Assembly (NCBI GenBank): GCA_040755755.1
Contig: JBFLZW010000012.1
Coordinates: forward strand, 1-64,000
DNA from: a bacterium
GTDB lineage: Bacteria; SZUA-182; DTGQ01
Direction: 5' to 3'
DNA: 64,000 bases
The notes beneath the pieces are model-generated. The model did not search any database. It was not told the DNA's origin and saw only the letters and a list, made by a program, of their open reading frames with translations. The translations under genes were made by a program, and so were the position numbers. This document shows, in pieces, positions 46,817 to 60,240 of this stretch. Numbering within the stretch: position 1 is the first letter of the stretch; the number at the start of each line of letters is the position of its first letter.

Positions 46817-49800
46817 ATGGATAACCATAAGAATAGACCCTTAAGAAGGATACGAAAGGATTTTGCTCGAATCCCTCAAATCATGGAGGTTCCGAATCTC
46901 ATTGAGATTCAGAGGAAATCCTACGAACAGTTCCTGCAGGCTGATGTTCCTCCTGAAGCGCGAAAGGATGAAGGCCTCCAAGGTGTATTTACCAGCATCT
47001 TTCCAATCACTGACTTTGGAGATAACTGCTCGCTGGAGTTTGTCTCCTACAGCCTGGGGGAGGCGAAATATACCGTAAATGAGTGCCGGCAGCGAGGGAT
47101 GACCCATGCAGCCGCTCTGAAGGTTGTGGTCAGGCTGATTGTCTGGCAGAAGAACAAGGAACGGCAGACAAAGACCATCAGGGACATTAAAGAGCAGGAA
47201 ATTTATTTGGGAGAGATACCCCTGATGACCGAGCATGGAACATTTATTATCAATGGTACGGAAAGAACCATTGTCAGCCAGATGCACCGGTCGCCTGGTG
47301 TCTTTTTCAGCCATGATAAAGGCAAAACCTATTCGAGCCAAAAGATATTATACATTGCCAGAATCATACCGTATCGCGGATCATGGATTGAATTTGAAGT
47401 CTGTACCAAGGATGCATTGTATCTGCGGATTGATCGGCGAAGGAAGATTCTGGCTACGGTTCTTCTTCGTGCCCTGGGTTTTAAAGAAGATGAGGAAATC
47501 CTGAAGGCATTCTATGCTACCGAGAAAATTATCCTGGAAGGGGAGGGATATAAGCTCCTTAATCCTGACGTTCACGGAGGCGAAAGAGTACCGAAGGATA
47601 TTATAGACCCCGCGAGCGGCCAGATTCTGGTCAAAGCTGGAAGCAAGCTTAACCGTGGTATTCTGAAGCGGATGGAAGAAAGTGGAATCAATCGGCTTCC
47701 GATCGTGATGGAACAGATCGTGGGCAGATATGTTGCCAGGGATGTTATTGATGTCGAGAGCGGCGAAGTTCTCCTGGAATGCAATCAAATAATCACCGAG
47801 GAGAAACTGACGATTCTCCGGGAGAAAAAAATCCCTTCCATTGAGCTTTTGATTATCGAGGAAAGCAATATTGGTTCGTCCCTGCGTGACACGCTGGAAA
47901 AGGATCCTATCAAGACTCAGGAGGATGCCTTAGTTGAGATATATAAAAGGATGCGCCCTGGGGATCCGCCAACCCTGGAGAGCGCCAAGGCTCTTTTTCA
48001 CAGCCTGTTTTATGACTCCAAGCGGTATGACTTGACCAAGGTCGGACGGTTGATTATCAACCGCAGGCTGGGGCTCGATATCGATATAGAAAACCGGCTC
48101 TTGCAGAAAGAAGATTTTGTTGCTGTTATCCGGTATCTCCTCCAGTTGACAAACGGGGTCGGATACGTGGATGACATCGACCACCTGGGAAATCGCAGGG
48201 TCCGGGCGGTAGGAGAGCTTCTGGAGAATCAGTTCCGGGTAGGCCTTGTCAGGATGGAACGGGCCATTAAAGAACGGATGAGCATCCAGGATATGGAAAC
48301 CGTGATGCCGCATGATATTGTGAATTCCAAACCGGTGTCGGCGGTAATCAAGGAATTCTTCGGCAGCAGTCAGCTCTCTCAGTTTCTGGATCAGACGAAT
48401 CCTCTGTCCGAATTAACCCATAAGCGCAGGCTGAGTGCTCTGGGGCCGGGAAGCTTGAGTCGGGAAAGAGCGGGTTTTGAGGTGCGCGACGTGCATCCTA
48501 CCCATTACGGACGCATCTGTCCTATCGAGACACCGGAAGGCCCCAACATCGGTCTTATCGCTTCACTTTCGACCTATGCGCGGGTCAATGATTTCGGTTT
48601 TATCGAAACCCCGTATCGGAAAGTTGTCGATGGCCAGGTTACCGACGAGATAGAATATCTGACCGCATCTCAGGAAGAGCAGTATTCCGTGGCTCAGGCT
48701 AATGCACGGGTTGACGAAGAAGGGCGGTTTATTGATTCTCGAATAGCAGCCAGGACCGGCGGTGAGCCCCGTAAGGTTCTTCCTGAACAAATCAACTATA
48801 TGGATGTTTCTCCCAAGCAACTGGTCAGTGTCTCCGCCTCGCTGATTCCCTTTCTGGAGCACGATGATGCCAACCGCGCCTTGATGGGGTCCAACATGCA
48901 GCGGCAAGCCGTTCCTCTACTGCGGCCCAATGCGCCGTTGGTCGGTACCGGAATGGAATCCGTTGTGGCTCGAGATTCAGGAGCGGTAATCCTGGCTAAA
49001 AGAGATGGCGTGGTTGAACGGGTTGATGCCACGAAAATCATTGTCCGGGTGGATAATGGAAGCGATCTGAAAGGTGAAGAGCCTATCATCGATGTTTATG
49101 AACTGGTAAAATTCCAGCGAACCAATCAAAACACCTGCCAGAATCAGCGTCCAATTGTCAGACCGGGCATGCAGGTAAAAAAAGGTGATATCATAGCCGA
49201 TGGCTCCTCGACAGAGTTAGGCGAACTGGCCCTGGGCCAGAATGTCCTGGTGGCTTTTATGCCCTGGGGCGGATACAACTTTGAGGATGCTATCCTGATG
49301 AGTGAGCGCGTGGTCAAGGAGGACCGGTTTACCTCCATCCATATTGAAGAATTTGAAATCGAGGCCCGGGATACGAAGCTGGGCCGGGAAGAGATCACCC
49401 GTGATATACCGAATGTCGGCGAAGATACTCTGCGCAACCTCGATGACAGCGGTATTATTCGAATCGGTGCGGAGGTCAAGCCGGGTGATGTTCTGGTCGG
49501 CAAGGTGACACCAAAGGGTGAAACGCAACTGACACCGGAGGAAAAGCTTCTGCGGGCCATTTTTGGAGAAAAAGCCGCTGATGTCCGGGATGCCTCTCTG
49601 GTTGCTCCTCCGGGAGTTGAGGGGATTGTAGTTGATGTCAAGGTCTTCTCCCGCAAGGGAGTCGAAAAAGACAAACGGACCACGGAAATTGAAGAGGACG
49701 AAATCGGAAAGCTGAAGAAGGATTTCGAAGATGAAACCAAGATCGTCGAAGAGTCCAAGCAACGAAAAATCCTGGAACTGATTAAGGACGGGCATGTGGA

Positions 49801-50719
49801 AGAGATCGAGCCTGAAGAGCTGGAAGATAATGCGGTCATGGATAAAATCATTGGCGATCCTCTTCTTGAGCCTCAGATCGATGAAATTACCGATTGGGCT
49901 GAGCGGCAGAAAGAAGAGCTGCAACTGGAATTTGAAGATAAGATCTCCCGTTTGGAAAGGGGAGGGGAGCTTCCGCCGGGAGTTATCAAACTGGTAAAGG
50001 TTTACATCGCTATCAAGCGGAAATTGTCTGTTGGCGATAAGATGGCCGGACGGCATGGAAATAAGGGAGTTGTCTCCAAGATACTTGCCGAAGAGGATAT
50101 GCCGTATCTCTCTGATGGAACACCGGTGGATATCGTTCTCAATCCTCTCGGTGTACCTTCCCGAATGAATGTCGGCCAGATTCTGGAAACTCATCTTGGC
50201 TGGGCAGCTAAAGCGCTGGGACTGCATGTATCAACACCGGTATTCGATGGCGCCACTGAAGCTCAGATCCGGGCAGAGCTCAAGAAGGCAGGGCTTCCTG
50301 AAGCGGGGAAAACCACGTTACGGGATGGCCGTACCGGTGATCCGTTCCGCCAGGATGTCACTGTCGGCTATATCTACATGCTCAAGCTGGCCCACCTGGT
50401 TGATGACAAGATTCATGCCCGGTCAATCGGTCCCTATTCGCTGGTAACTCAGCAGCCGCTGGGAGGAAAAGCCCAATTTGGCGGTCAGCGATTCGGAGAA
50501 ATGGAGGTATGGGCACTGGAGGCCTATGGGGCCGCTTATACCTTACAGGAGGTCCTGACAGTAAAATCTGATGATGTAACCGGAAGAACCGATGTCTATG
50601 AGGCAATCGTCAAAGGTGAAAACCTGAACGAACCGGGAATTCCGGAATCGTTCAATGTTCTGGTCAAAGAGCTCCAAAGCCTGTGCCTGGATATTGAACT
50701 GGTAAAAAGCAGTAACTAA
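46817..50719 (+). CDS. rpoB: DNA-directed RNA polymerase subunit beta
   Basis: A 1300-aa beta subunit. I chose the ATG at 46817, with AGGA 6 nt upstream, over a TTG at 46799. The rifampicin-binding region ([20 protein letters not shown]) carries the common sensitive-type Asp, His and Ser residues; the following GPGSL differs from the usual GPGGL. The active-site [13 protein letters not shown] and the C-terminal [17 protein letters not shown] are conserved. It follows rplL with a 56-bp gap. Confidence 0.98.
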   Translation: MDNHKNRPLRRIRKDFARIPQIMEVPNLIEIQRKSYEQFLQADVPPEARKDEGLQGVFTSIFPITDFGDNCSLEFVSYSLGEAKYTVNECRQRGMTHAAALKVVVRLIVWQKNKERQTKTIRDIKEQEIYLGEIPLMTEHGTFIINGTERTIVSQMHRSPGVFFSHDKGKTYSSQKILYIARIIPYRGSWIEFEVCTKDALYLRIDRRRKILATVLLRALGFKEDEEILKAFYATEKIILEGEGYKLLNPDVHGGERVPKDIIDPASGQILVKAGSKLNRGILKRMEESGINRLPIVMEQIVGRYVARDVIDVESGEVLLECNQIITEEKLTILREKKIPSIELLIIEESNIGSSLRDTLEKDPIKTQEDALVEIYKRMRPGDPPTLESAKALFHSLFYDSKRYDLTKVGRLIINRRLGLDIDIENRLLQKEDFVAVIRYLLQLTNGVGYVDDIDHLGNRRVRAVGELLENQFRVGLVRMERAIKERMSIQDMETVMPHDIVNSKPVSAVIKEFFGSSQLSQFLDQTNPLSELTHKRRLSALGPGSLSRERAGFEVRDVHPTHYGRICPIETPEGPNIGLIASLSTYARVNDFGFIETPYRKVVDGQVTDEIEYLTASQEEQYSVAQANARVDEEGRFIDSRIAARTGGEPRKVLPEQINYMDVSPKQLVSVSASLIPFLEHDDANRALMGSNMQRQAVPLLRPNAPLVGTGMESVVARDSGAVILAKRDGVVERVDATKIIVRVDNGSDLKGEEPIIDVYELVKFQRTNQNTCQNQRPIVRPGMQVKKGDIIADGSSTELGELALGQNVLVAFMPWGGYNFEDAILMSERVVKEDRFTSIHIEEFEIEARDTKLGREEITRDIPNVGEDTLRNLDDSGIIRIGAEVKPGDVLVGKVTPKGETQLTPEEKLLRAIFGEKAADVRDASLVAPPGVEGIVVDVKVFSRKGVEKDKRTTEIEEDEIGKLKKDFEDETKIVEESKQRKILELIKDGHVEEIEPEELEDNAVMDKIIGDPLLEPQIDEITDWAERQKEELQLEFEDKISRLERGGELPPGVIKLVKVYIAIKRKLSVGDKMAGRHGNKGVVSKILAEEDMPYLSDGTPVDIVLNPLGVPSRMNVGQILETHLGWAAKALGLHVSTPVFDGATEAQIRAELKKAGLPEAGKTTLRDGRTGDPFRQDVTVGYIYMLKLAHLVDDKIHARSIGPYSLVTQQPLGGKAQFGGQRFGEMEVWALEAYGAAYTLQEVLTVKSDDVTGRTDVYEAIVKGENLNEPGIPESFNVLVKELQSLCLDIELVKSSN

Positions 50720-50764
50720 AAAGTAATATTTTTATAATATCAATACTCTAAAGGAGGGGACTCC

Positions 50765-53700
50765 TTGAGGACCTTTAGAAGCTTTACTGAAAGAAAATCT
50801 GAACGGGTTGAATTTGACTATTTGAAAATCGGCATTGCCTCACCGGATAAAATCAGGTCATGGTCTCATGGTGAGGTCAAGAAGCCGGAGACGATTAATT
50901 ATCGGACCTTCAAACCCGAAAAAGATGGTTTATTCTGCGCCAAGATCTTTGGGCCAACCAAAGATTGGGAGTGTAATTGCGGTAAATATAAACGCATGAA
51001 GCACCGGGGGGTGGTGTGCGATAAATGCGGCGTTGAAGTAATTCAATCCAAGGTGCGACGGGAGCGCCTGGGCCATATAGAGCTTGCCTGTCCGGTATCC
51101 CATGTCTGGTTTTTCAAGGGATTGCCGAGCCGGATCGGTCATCTTCTCGATATGACCCTGCGCGAATTGGAAAAAATACTCTATTTTGAAGCCTATGTAG
51201 TCATTGATCCGGGTGATACGCCGCTGCAAATGCATGAATTGTTGACCGAAGAAAAATACCGTCGGTGTGTTGAGGAATTCGGGGACAGGTTTAATGCCGG
51301 TATGGGAGCAGAGGCCATTAAGGAGCTGCTTAAACGGCTCGATCTTGAAAAGCTTGCCGGGGACCTTCGAGAAGAAATGAAAGCCACCAGCTCAGCCCAG
51401 CAGCAGAAGAAGGTGGCCAAACGGCTCAGAGTTATCGAGGCATTCCTGCATTCTGGAAATAAGCCGGAGTGGATGATCCTGGACGTTATTCCGGTCATTC
51501 CTCCGGAGCTTCGCCCACTGGTGCCTTTGGATGGCGGGCGGTTTGCGACCTCCGACCTGAATGATCTGTACCGCCGGGTGATTAACCGGAATAACCGCCT
51601 CAAGCGCTTACAGGAGCTTCGGGCTCCGGAAGTCATTATCAGGAATGAAAAAAGAATGCTTCAGGAATCGGTGGACGCGCTGTTTGACAATGGACGCAGA
51701 GGCCGGGTGCTCAGGGGACCGAACAATCGCCCCCTGAAATCCTTGAGTGACATGTTGAAAGGCAAGCAGGGGCGGTTCCGCCAGAACCTTCTCGGCAAAC
51801 GGGTCGATTATTCGGGCCGTTCAGTTATCGTGGTTGATCCGCAGCTGAAGCTTCATCAGTGCGGATTACCCAAGAAAATGGCTCTTGAGCTGTTCAAGCC
51901 GTTCATTTATCACCGGCTGGAAGAAAAAGGCTATGTAACCACTATCAAGAGTGCCAAGAAGATGGTGGAAAAGGAAAAGGATGAAATCTGGGAAATTCTG
52001 GAAGAGGTGGTCTCGGAGCATCCCGTTCTGTTAAACCGGGCACCGACACTTCACCGATTGGGAATCCAGGCGTTCGAGCCGCTGCTGGTTGAGGGGAAGG
52101 CAATCCGGATTCACCCGCTGGTTTGTGCAGCCTTCAATGCTGATTTTGATGGAGACCAGATGGCTGTACACATTCCCCTGTCGGTGGAAGCCCAGACCGA
52201 AGCCCGGATATTAATGATGTCAAGCAATAATATCCTCTCACCGGCCAATGGTGAACCTCTCACGGTCCCTACCCAGGATATTGTCTTGGGTTGTTATTAT
52301 CTTACCAAGGAGGGAAGAAGACAGCGGGAGGAAAAGCGGATATTTTCCAATAGTAATGAAGCCATCATGGCTTATGAATGTGGTCAGGTCGATTTACAGG
52401 AAAAGATAAAGCTGCGATTGAATAAAAAAATTATCGAGACGACCGTGGGAAGAGTAATATTCAATGAGATACTTCCCTCCAATATTCCTTATACGAATAA
52501 GGTTCTGAGCAAGAAGGAATTGACAAAACTCATCGGCATCTGCGTACGGCAGTGCGAGCATGATGAAGTCCTTCGCCTGCTGGATGATCTGAAAGAGCTT
52601 GGCTTTCGGTATGCAACCAAAGCCGGCATATCGATCTCGATTGATGATATGAAAATTCCGTCGCGGAAAGATGAGCTGATCCGGAAAGCTGAAAAAGAAG
52701 TTATTGAAGTTGAGCAGCAATACCTTGATGGAATTATCACCGATGGTGAGCGGTACAATAAAGTGGTCGATATCTGGTCCAGGGTCACCGAGCAGGTTTC
52801 CGATGAGATGTTCATGGAGCTCGAAGCCGAGCATGCCCTGGAACAGGCAGGAAAATCGGCAGGCAATGAATTCAATCCTATCTACATGATGGCTGATTCA
52901 GGGGCCAGAGGAAGCAAGCAGCAGATCCGGCAGCTGGCCGGAATGCGAGGACTGATGGCCAAGCCATCGGGAGAGATTATCGAAACTCCGATTACGGCCA
53001 ATTTCCGTGAGGGATTGACTGTTTTACAATACTTTATCTCTACTCATGGTGCCCGGAAAGGGTTAGCTGATACAGCCCTGAAAACCGCCGATTCGGGTTA
53101 TCTCACCAGACGGTTGGTCGATGTTGCCCAGGATGTCATTATTACTGAAGAGGATTGCCGGACCATTGACGGTATCATGGTTACGCCGATCGTTGAAGGT
53201 GGAGAGCTTATTGCTTCGATCAGAGACCGTATCCTTGGCAGGGTAGCACTGGAGGAGATCAGAGATCCAATTACCAACGAGTTACTGGTTGATGCCAATG
53301 TGGAGATTACCGAGGAAATTGCGGCTGAAATTGAAAATTCCGGCATTAAGAAGGTTAAGATTCGATCGGTGTTGACGTGCGAGGCCAAACGCGGAGTGTG
53401 TGCCAAGTGCTATGGCCGTAATCTGTCTACCGGACAATTGGTTGAACTGGGAGAGGCAGTTGGAGTCATAGCCGCTCAATCCATCGGTGAACCCGGAACG
53501 CAGCTCACCATGAGAACCTTCCATATCGGTGGTACGGCCAGCAGGATTGTCGAGCAAACAACCCTGAAAGCCAAAAATGCAGGTACTATTCAGTTTCACA
53601 ATATCAATACGGTCCGGAATAAAGAGGGCTTTCTGGTGGTCATGAACCGCAACGGCAGTATCGGCATTCAGGATGAATCGGGAAGGGAGCGGGAACGGTA

Positions 53701-54874
53701 TCCGGTCGTGTATGGAGCCACCCTGAAAATTGTCGAAGGCCAGAAGGTTGAAAGTGATCAGAGCCTGGTCGAATGGGATCCGTATACCATCCCCATCCTG
53801 ACTGAAGTGGAAGGAAGGCTTCAATATCGAGATGTGGTTGAGGGAATTACCATGAGTGAGGAGGTCGATGAGGTAACGGGTCTTTCTCAAAAGGTCATTA
53901 TCGAGCATCAGGATGAAAAGCGCCAGCCCCGTGTCCATATTAAGGATGAGGCTTCCAATAAAGTATTGGCCACCTATCTTTTGCCTGCTCAGGCCCACCT
54001 GATGGCTGTTGATTCGGCTAAGGTTTTCCCGGGCGATTTGATTGCCAAGATTCCCCGCGAAACCACCAAAACCAAGGACATCACCGGAGGCTTACCCAGG
54101 GTGGCTGAGCTGTTTGAAGCTCGAAAACCGAAAGAGCATGCCACGATTGCTGAAATTGATGGAGAAGTTCGCCTTGGTGGTGTAGTCAAGGGGATGCGCA
54201 AAGTATATGTGAAGAACGATATGGGGGTTGAAGAGGAATATCTGATTCCCCGCGGAAAGCATATCAATGTGCATGATGGTGACAGGGTCAAGGCCGGGGA
54301 GCCGCTCATGGATGGATCGCCCAATCCGCATGATATTCTGCGGGTTTTGGGAGACAAAGAGCTGCAAAAATACCTCGTCAATGAGGTGCAGGAAGTTTAT
54401 CGGCTTCAGGGTGTCAATATCAATGACAAGCATATCGAGGTCATTGTCCGGCAGATGCTTCGATGGGTCAAGATAGAAGATGTCGGGGACACGGACTTCA
54501 TTATCGGAGAGCAGGTTGACCGTTTCCGTTTTCTTGAGGAAAATGAGCGGGTCAAGGCTAAAGGCCTGCGGCCCAGTACCGGCAAACCGTTGCTGCTTGG
54601 CATCACCAAGGCTTCCCTGAGTACGGAAAGCTTTATTTCGGCCGCTTCGTTCCAGGAGATGACCAGAGTACTTACTGAAGCCAGTGTTTGTGGCAAAGTT
54701 GATGAGCTCCGAGGGCTCAAAGAGAATGTTATTGTCGGGCGATTAATCCCGGCTGGTACCGGTTTACGGAGTTACCGGCAAATTAATGTTATTCCTGAAA
54801 AGCAGGTTCCGGAGAAAGGGAGCGTGATCGAGGAGCTGGAGCTCGAGGAGAAAAAGGTATTGACAACTGGTTAA
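50765..54874 (+). CDS. rpoC: DNA-directed RNA polymerase subunit beta-prime
   Basis: A 1369-aa beta-prime subunit starting at TTG (50765) after a strong AAAGGAGGGG site; no competing ATG fits the family N-terminus. Zinc site 1 is [13 protein letters not shown]...CDKC, the catalytic magnesium motif is [12 protein letters not shown], and zinc site 2 includes [11 protein letters not shown]. The trigger-loop region ([37 protein letters not shown]) is intact. Confidence 0.98.
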   Translation: MRTFRSFTERKSERVEFDYLKIGIASPDKIRSWSHGEVKKPETINYRTFKPEKDGLFCAKIFGPTKDWECNCGKYKRMKHRGVVCDKCGVEVIQSKVRRERLGHIELACPVSHVWFFKGLPSRIGHLLDMTLRELEKILYFEAYVVIDPGDTPLQMHELLTEEKYRRCVEEFGDRFNAGMGAEAIKELLKRLDLEKLAGDLREEMKATSSAQQQKKVAKRLRVIEAFLHSGNKPEWMILDVIPVIPPELRPLVPLDGGRFATSDLNDLYRRVINRNNRLKRLQELRAPEVIIRNEKRMLQESVDALFDNGRRGRVLRGPNNRPLKSLSDMLKGKQGRFRQNLLGKRVDYSGRSVIVVDPQLKLHQCGLPKKMALELFKPFIYHRLEEKGYVTTIKSAKKMVEKEKDEIWEILEEVVSEHPVLLNRAPTLHRLGIQAFEPLLVEGKAIRIHPLVCAAFNADFDGDQMAVHIPLSVEAQTEARILMMSSNNILSPANGEPLTVPTQDIVLGCYYLTKEGRRQREEKRIFSNSNEAIMAYECGQVDLQEKIKLRLNKKIIETTVGRVIFNEILPSNIPYTNKVLSKKELTKLIGICVRQCEHDEVLRLLDDLKELGFRYATKAGISISIDDMKIPSRKDELIRKAEKEVIEVEQQYLDGIITDGERYNKVVDIWSRVTEQVSDEMFMELEAEHALEQAGKSAGNEFNPIYMMADSGARGSKQQIRQLAGMRGLMAKPSGEIIETPITANFREGLTVLQYFISTHGARKGLADTALKTADSGYLTRRLVDVAQDVIITEEDCRTIDGIMVTPIVEGGELIASIRDRILGRVALEEIRDPITNELLVDANVEITEEIAAEIENSGIKKVKIRSVLTCEAKRGVCAKCYGRNLSTGQLVELGEAVGVIAAQSIGEPGTQLTMRTFHIGGTASRIVEQTTLKAKNAGTIQFHNINTVRNKEGFLVVMNRNGSIGIQDESGRERERYPVVYGATLKIVEGQKVESDQSLVEWDPYTIPILTEVEGRLQYRDVVEGITMSEEVDEVTGLSQKVIIEHQDEKRQPRVHIKDEASNKVLATYLLPAQAHLMAVDSAKVFPGDLIAKIPRETTKTKDITGGLPRVAELFEARKPKEHATIAEIDGEVRLGGVVKGMRKVYVKNDMGVEEEYLIPRGKHINVHDGDRVKAGEPLMDGSPNPHDILRVLGDKELQKYLVNEVQEVYRLQGVNINDKHIEVIVRQMLRWVKIEDVGDTDFIIGEQVDRFRFLEENERVKAKGLRPSTGKPLLLGITKASLSTESFISAASFQEMTRVLTEASVCGKVDELRGLKENVIVGRLIPAGTGLRSYRQINVIPEKQVPEKGSVIEELELEEKKVLTTG

Positions 54875-54933
54875 CAGTATAGTATATTCGGAACTCTTTT
54901 GCATATAACTATGGTAAGAAAGGGAAAGGAAGA

Positions 54934-55305
54934 ATGCCAACTATTAATCAACTGGTGAGAAAGGGTCGAAAAAAGGTCTTCAAGAAGAAATCGGCTCCTG
55001 CATTGGATTCTTGTCCGCAAAAGCGCGGGGTTTGCTTAAGGGTGTATACGGTTACTCCGAAAAAGCCAAACTCGGCACTCCGGAAAGTGGCGAGGATCAG
55101 GTTAACCAGTGGAAAAGAAGTCACCGGCTACATACCCGGGGTGGGACATAATTTACAGGAACACTCGATTATTCTGCTTCGAGGAGGCAGAGTAAAGGAT
55201 TTGCCTGGTGTTCGCTATCACATTGTCCGAGGAGCGCTGGATACGGTCGGGGTTCAGGACAGGAAAAAAAGCCGGTCACGATACGGGGCCAAGACACCGA
55301 AATAG
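54934..55305 (+). CDS. rpsL: 30S ribosomal protein S12
   Basis: A 123-aa S12 of the decoding centre. [16 protein letters not shown] and [11 protein letters not shown] contain the wild-type lysines whose mutation gives streptomycin resistance in other bacteria. AAAGGAAGA precedes the ATG. It begins the str operon rpsL-rpsG-fusA-tuf. Confidence 0.98.
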   Translation: MPTINQLVRKGRKKVFKKKSAPALDSCPQKRGVCLRVYTVTPKKPNSALRKVARIRLTSGKEVTGYIPGVGHNLQEHSIILLRGGRVKDLPGVRYHIVRGALDTVGVQDRKKSRSRYGAKTPK

Positions 55306-55319
55306 GGAGTTTGATTTAT

Positions 55320-55790
55320 ATGCCGAGAAGAGGGATCGTATCCAAAAGAGAATCAATACCAGATATCAGGTATAATGAGGTCATAGTCACCAAGTTTATT
55401 AATACTCTGATGAAGCAGGGTAAAAAAAGCACTGCTGAGAGTATTTTCTATGGGGCGATGGATATTATTCAGCAAAAGACCGGCCAGGAGCCTTTGCAGA
55501 CTTTCAAGCAGGCCCTGAGCAATGTCAAGCCAATTATCGAAGTAAAATCCAGGCGGGTCGGAGGATCAACGTATCAGGTGCCGGTGGAAATTCGGTCCGA
55601 GCGTCGGATCAGTCTGGCCATTCGCTGGATTGTGGACTTCGCCAAGAAGCGGAACGAAAAAAATATGCGGGAAGCTCTGGCAGGTGAATTATTGGATGCA
55701 GCCGGCGGCAAGGGCTCTTCGGTAAAGAAGCGGGAAGATACGCATAAGATGGCTGAAGCTAATAAGGCTTTCGCGCATTACAAATGGTAG
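55320..55790 (+). CDS. rpsG: 30S ribosomal protein S7
   Basis: A 156-aa S7 from the ATG at 55320 ([11 protein letters not shown]); an ATG at 55311 would add three residues. [16 protein letters not shown] and [19 protein letters not shown] identify the family. It abuts fusA. Confidence 0.97.
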   Translation: MPRRGIVSKRESIPDIRYNEVIVTKFINTLMKQGKKSTAESIFYGAMDIIQQKTGQEPLQTFKQALSNVKPIIEVKSRRVGGSTYQVPVEIRSERRISLAIRWIVDFAKKRNEKNMREALAGELLDAAGGKGSSVKKREDTHKMAEANKAFAHYKW

Positions 55791-55799
55791 GTGTGGAGA

Positions 55800-57881
55800 G
55801 TGTCTAAAAAGTTTCCTCTCTCCAAAATACGGAATATCGGAATTATGGCTCACATTGATGCCGGAAAGACAACGACCACTGAACGGATCCTCTATTATAC
55901 GGGAATTACCTATAAGATGGGCGATGTGGATGAAGGCTCTACAGAAATGGACTGGATGGAACAGGAAAGGGAGAGGGGAATAACCATTACATCTGCGGCC
56001 ACTACCTGCTACTGGCGTGATCATCGGATAAACATTATTGATACGCCAGGTCATGTGGATTTTACTGCCGAAGTTGAACGTTCTCTGCGAGTATTGGATG
56101 GAGCGATTACCGTAGTTTGCGGAGTAAGCGGGGTTCAGCCTCAAACGGAAACTGTCTGGCATCAGGCCGAACGGTATCATGTACCCCGGATTGTGCTGGT
56201 TAATAAGATGGATAGAATCGGAGCGGATTTTTTTGCCAGCACAGAGTCAATCGAAAAAAAACTGCATACCAAAACTGCTCTCTTACAAATACCTCTCGGA
56301 AAAGAGAGTGATTTTCGGGGGGTAATAGATCTGATCACAATGCGAGCCATTATCTACGATACTGATGAGCTTGGCGCAACCTATCGAGATGATGTAATTC
56401 CTGATGAATTCATCAGCCTGGCCCAGGAATACCGGAGCAGGCTGCTTGAAGTGGTAGCTGAAGAAGACGAATACCTTACGGAAAAATATCTTGAATCAGG
56501 AGAATTAAGTGAATCGGAGCTGCGGGGAGGAATTAGAAAGGGAACCTTAAGCCTGGCTTTTGTGCCGGTTTTGTGCGGTTCAGCTTTTAAAAATAAGGGA
56601 ATTCAACCCTTGCTTGATGCTGTTGTCGATTATCTGCCAGCACCGACCGATGTTCCGGCAATAGAAGGAATTAATCGGAAAACAAATCAGAAAGAAAAAC
56701 GAGAGGCTTCCGAGAAGGGACCTTTGGCAGCACTTGCCTTTAAAATCTGGAATGATCCCTTTGTCGGGCAACTGACTTTCTTTCGGATATATTCAGGAAG
56801 CCTGCACAGCGGGGCATATGTTTACAACGCCAGTAAGGATTACCGTGAACGGATCAGCCGGCTGCTGCATGTGCATGCTAATAAATGGGAGGATATTCCT
56901 CAAGTTTCTGCGGGAGATATTGCCGCTGCGGTAGGTTTCCGCAAGACAGGAACGGGAGATACCCTCTGTGATGAGCAAAAGCCCATTATTCTGGAAAGAA
57001 TGGAATTTCCCGATCCGGTCATCTATGTCGCCATCGAGCCGAAGACCAAAGCCGATCAGGAGAAACTGTCTTCGACGCTGTATAAGCTGGCGCAGGAGGA
57101 TCCGACATTCAAAATACATATTGACAATGACACCGGCCAGACAATCATTTCAGGGATGGGCGAGCTTCATCTTGAAATCATTACCGAACGAATGCTTCGG
57201 GAATTCAAGGTGCAGGCCAATATTGGTAAACCTCAGGTAGCTTACAAGGAAACGATACGGAAAAAGCATGAAGGCGAGGCAAAATTTATCCGGCAGACCG
57301 GAGGCCGTGGACAATATGGGCATGTTAAATTGATGGTCGAGCCTCGTGAGCGCGGAAGCGGCTTCGAATTCGAGAATGCCCTGGCAGGTGGAATTATTCC
57401 CAAAGAGTTTATTCCGGCAATCAGGGAAGGGATAACCCAGGCAATGGAGACAGGGATTCTGGCTGGATATCCGATGCTGGATATTAAGGCAACCCTCATT
57501 GATGGATCTTTCCATGAGGTTGATTCTTCGGACATCGCCTTCAAAATCGCGGGTCTCATGGCCTTTCAGGACGCTGTCAAGCAGGCAGAGGCAATATTGC
57601 TTGAGCCGGTTATGGAAGTTGAAATCGTCGTCCCAGATGAATTTATGGGAGAGGTAATTGGAGATGTCAATGCCCGCCGGGGCAGAATAGAAAATCTGAG
57701 CTCAAAGAGTGGTGTTCAGATAATTATGGCCAAGGTCCCTCTGGCTGAGATGTTTGGTTATTCAACCAGCCTCCGGTCAATGAGTCAGGGAAGAGGCACT
57801 TTTACCATGGAATTTCGGGAATACGATGAAGTCCCTAATACCATCTCTGAACAGTTACTGGCCAGGATCTATGGGCACTGA
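55800..57881 (+). CDS. fusA: elongation factor G
   Basis: EF-G drives ribosomal translocation. The product is 693 aa from a GTG at 55800, chosen because AGGTG lies 6 nt upstream and the next residues match the family ([20 protein letters not shown]); a GTG at 55791 directly after the rpsG stop is the alternative. G1 [14 protein letters not shown]3 DTPGHVDF and G4 NKMDRIGAD are intact, and domain IV ([12 protein letters not shown]) is present. Confidence 0.97.
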   Translation: MSKKFPLSKIRNIGIMAHIDAGKTTTTERILYYTGITYKMGDVDEGSTEMDWMEQERERGITITSAATTCYWRDHRINIIDTPGHVDFTAEVERSLRVLDGAITVVCGVSGVQPQTETVWHQAERYHVPRIVLVNKMDRIGADFFASTESIEKKLHTKTALLQIPLGKESDFRGVIDLITMRAIIYDTDELGATYRDDVIPDEFISLAQEYRSRLLEVVAEEDEYLTEKYLESGELSESELRGGIRKGTLSLAFVPVLCGSAFKNKGIQPLLDAVVDYLPAPTDVPAIEGINRKTNQKEKREASEKGPLAALAFKIWNDPFVGQLTFFRIYSGSLHSGAYVYNASKDYRERISRLLHVHANKWEDIPQVSAGDIAAAVGFRKTGTGDTLCDEQKPIILERMEFPDPVIYVAIEPKTKADQEKLSSTLYKLAQEDPTFKIHIDNDTGQTIISGMGELHLEIITERMLREFKVQANIGKPQVAYKETIRKKHEGEAKFIRQTGGRGQYGHVKLMVEPRERGSGFEFENALAGGIIPKEFIPAIREGITQAMETGILAGYPMLDIKATLIDGSFHEVDSSDIAFKIAGLMAFQDAVKQAEAILLEPVMEVEIVVPDEFMGEVIGDVNARRGRIENLSSKSGVQIIMAKVPLAEMFGYSTSLRSMSQGRGTFTMEFREYDEVPNTISEQLLARIYGH

Positions 57882-57948
57882 TTTGCAGGGGCCATAGGTT
57901 GACTGATTGAGAGCTCCGTTGGTGACGTAAATTAAAAAGGAAAAATCG

Positions 57949-59162
57949 GGAGGAAATAAGGAATGGCAAAAGAGAAGTATGAAAGGACGAAGCCGCACGT
58001 AAATATAGGGACAATCGGGCACGTAGATCATGGGAAGACCACCCTGACCTCTGCCATAACCAAGGTATTGGCCAATAAGGGTCTGGCAGAGTATCGGGCC
58101 TTTGATCAGATTGACAATGCCCCCGAGGAAAGAGAGCGGGGGATCACCATTGCCACGGCCCATGTGGAGTATCAGACCGAGAGCCGCCACTATGCTCATG
58201 TTGACTGTCCCGGTCATGCAGACTATGTGAAGAACATGATCACTGGAGCAGCCCAGATGGATGGGGCCATTCTGGTGGTTTCAGCCGCGGACGGGCCCAT
58301 GCCTCAGACCAGAGAGCATATTTTGCTGGCCAGACAGGTTGGTGTGCCCTATATCGTTGTTTTCCTCAACAAAGTGGACATGGTCGATGATGAAGAGCTG
58401 CTTGAGCTGGTAGAGCTTGAGGTCAGAGAGCTGCTGAGCCAGTATGAGTTTCCCGGAGACGAGATTCCGGTAGTCAGAGGCTCTGCTCTGAAGGCGGGAG
58501 AGTGTGGCTGCGGCAAAGATGGCTGCCCCAATTGCAAGGTGGTCTATGACCTGATGAAGGCAGTGGATGAGTATATCCCCCTTCCCAAGCGGGATATCGA
58601 TAAACCCTTCCTGATGCCGGTAGAGGATGTGTTCAGCATTTCGGGGCGTGGAACTGTGGCTACCGGCAGAGTAGAGCGGGGCGTTATCAGAGTGGGCGAG
58701 GAAGTGGAAATCGTCGGCATCAAGGAAACGCAAAAGACGGTGGCCACCGGGGTTGAGATGTTCAGAAAGCTGCTGGACGAGGGGCAGGCTGGAGACAACA
58801 TCGGGGTTCTGCTGCGGGGCAAGAAGCGGGAAGAAATCGAGCGGGGAATGGTTTTGGCCAAACCGGGCAGCATCACTCCGCATACCAAATTCAAAGCCCA
58901 GGTGTACGTACTGTCCAAAGAAGAAGGCGGAAGGCATACCCCGTTTTTTAATGGTTATCGGCCTCAGTTTTTTGTGCGGACAACGGATGTGACCGGAACC
59001 GTTCAATTGCCGGAAGGTGTGGAAATGGTTATGCCGGGCGATAATGTTGTGATCGTCGGCGAGCTGATTACTCCGATCGCCCTGGAAAAAGAGATGCGCT
59101 TTGCCATCCGGGAAGGCGGCAGGACCGTGGGTGCCGGCGTTGTCAGTGAGATCATCGAATAA
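57949..59162 (+). repeat. tuf direct repeat, copy 2 (1214 bp)
   Basis: Appears identical to 42127-43340, including the ribosome binding site but not the flanks. Confidence 0.93.
57963..59162 (+). CDS. tuf: elongation factor Tu, copy 2
   Basis: The second EF-Tu gene, in the classic str-operon place after fusA, with the same 399-aa protein as copy 1 including the four-cysteine segment at 181-191. Identity extends over the ribosome site. No separate promoter is evident in the 81-bp gap after fusA, so it is probably expressed with the str operon, whereas copy 1 is expressed with the tRNAs. Confidence 0.98.
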   Translation: MAKEKYERTKPHVNIGTIGHVDHGKTTLTSAITKVLANKGLAEYRAFDQIDNAPEERERGITIATAHVEYQTESRHYAHVDCPGHADYVKNMITGAAQMDGAILVVSAADGPMPQTREHILLARQVGVPYIVVFLNKVDMVDDEELLELVELEVRELLSQYEFPGDEIPVVRGSALKAGECGCGKDGCPNCKVVYDLMKAVDEYIPLPKRDIDKPFLMPVEDVFSISGRGTVATGRVERGVIRVGEEVEIVGIKETQKTVATGVEMFRKLLDEGQAGDNIGVLLRGKKREEIERGMVLAKPGSITPHTKFKAQVYVLSKEEGGRHTPFFNGYRPQFFVRTTDVTGTVQLPEGVEMVMPGDNVVIVGELITPIALEKEMRFAIREGGRTVGAGVVSEIIE

Positions 59163-59261
59163 CCAGCAATCTCAGAAAGCGGCTTTTATTCACAATCTCT
59201 GAAGCGGTAAAAGCTATGGAGAGGACAACCCCTATACGGTGGTTGAGCCAGCGAGGAAGTG

Positions 59262-59570
59262 ATGGAAGGTCAAAGGATAAGAATTAAATTATGTGCATAT
59301 GATCATCAGATTTTAGACCAGTCAGCCGGTGAGATTGTCGAAACGGTGAAGCGGACGGGGGCAAAGGTATCAGGTCCGATACCTTTTCCAACCCGAAAAA
59401 ACCGCTATACTGTGCTCAGATCCCCGCATATTGATAAAAAGTCCAGAGAGCAATTCGAGATCCGGACTCACAAACGGATTTTGGATATTCTGGAACCGAC
59501 ACCGCAGACCGTGGACGCTTTAATGCGCTTGGATCTTCCCTCCGGCGTTGATGTAGAGATTAAGCTATAA
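59262..59570 (+). CDS. rpsJ: 30S ribosomal protein S10
   Basis: A 102-aa S10 beginning [20 protein letters not shown] chose the ATG at 59262 over the GTG at 59259 because GAGG lies 5 nt upstream. [19 protein letters not shown] is the family signature. The next gene is rplD; rplC, normally here, is absent. Confidence 0.97.
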   Translation: MEGQRIRIKLCAYDHQILDQSAGEIVETVKRTGAKVSGPIPFPTRKNRYTVLRSPHIDKKSREQFEIRTHKRILDILEPTPQTVDALMRLDLPSGVDVEIKL

Positions 59571-59610
59571 CCTTGGATGTAAGATACAAGAAAAAGTTGC
59601 GTGAAAAGAG

Positions 59611-60240
59611 ATGATAAGCTTAGATATCTATAACACTAATAACGAGAAGATCGAACAGATGGAAGTACCGGAATCAGTATTTGATGTACCGGTCAAGGAG
59701 CATCTTTTGCATGATGTTGTCTGTTATCAGCAGGCTAAGAGAAGGAAAGGGAATGCCAGTACCAAGACCCGCGCCGATGTGTCGGGAAGCGGGACAAAGC
59801 CCTGGAGGCAAAAGGGGACTGGGAGAGCCCGGGCAGGATGCAAAAGATCGCCCTTGTGGATAGGAGGAGGCGTTGTCTTCGGACCTCATCCGAGAAGCTA
59901 CGAGTTCAAGGTAAACAAAAAGGTTTTAAACTATGCTCTTCGGTCAGCATTATCAATGAAACGGAAAGAAGGAGATTTACTGGTCCTGAAGGAGTTTGAT
60001 CTTGAGCAACCGAAGACACGACTGGTAAAGGATATTCTTGACCGCCTGGAGATTCGGGAAAAAGTTTTACTCGTAATTGATGGTGAGCAGCATGCAAATT
60101 TGAGATTAGCTGCCAGGAACCTTGCACAAGTAAAGGTCATTGACACCGATGGGTTAAATGTATATGATATCCTCCTATTCAAAAAACTGATCCTGTTACG
60201 GTCAGCAGCTCAAAAGATCGAGGAGAAATTAAGCATATGA
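59611..60240 (+). CDS. rplD: 50S ribosomal protein L4
   Basis: A 209-aa L4 with the exit-tunnel loop (SGTKPWRQKGTGRARAGCKR, SPLWIGGGVVFGPHPRSY) and the C-terminal globular part. The ATG follows rpsJ by 40 bp, and the stop overlaps rplW by 4 bp (ATGA). Confidence 0.97.
   Translation: MISLDIYNTNNEKIEQMEVPESVFDVPVKEHLLHDVVCYQQAKRRKGNASTKTRADVSGSGTKPWRQKGTGRARAGCKRSPLWIGGGVVFGPHPRSYEFKVNKKVLNYALRSALSMKRKEGDLLVLKEFDLEQPKTRLVKDILDRLEIREKVLLVIDGEQHANLRLAARNLAQVKVIDTDGLNVYDILLFKKLILLRSAAQKIEEKLSI

Noticed and set aside
55791-55799. GTG at 55791 as the fusA start
   Set aside because: It abuts the rpsG stop without a ribosome site; the GTG at 55800 has AGGTG at good spacing and matches the family N-terminus.
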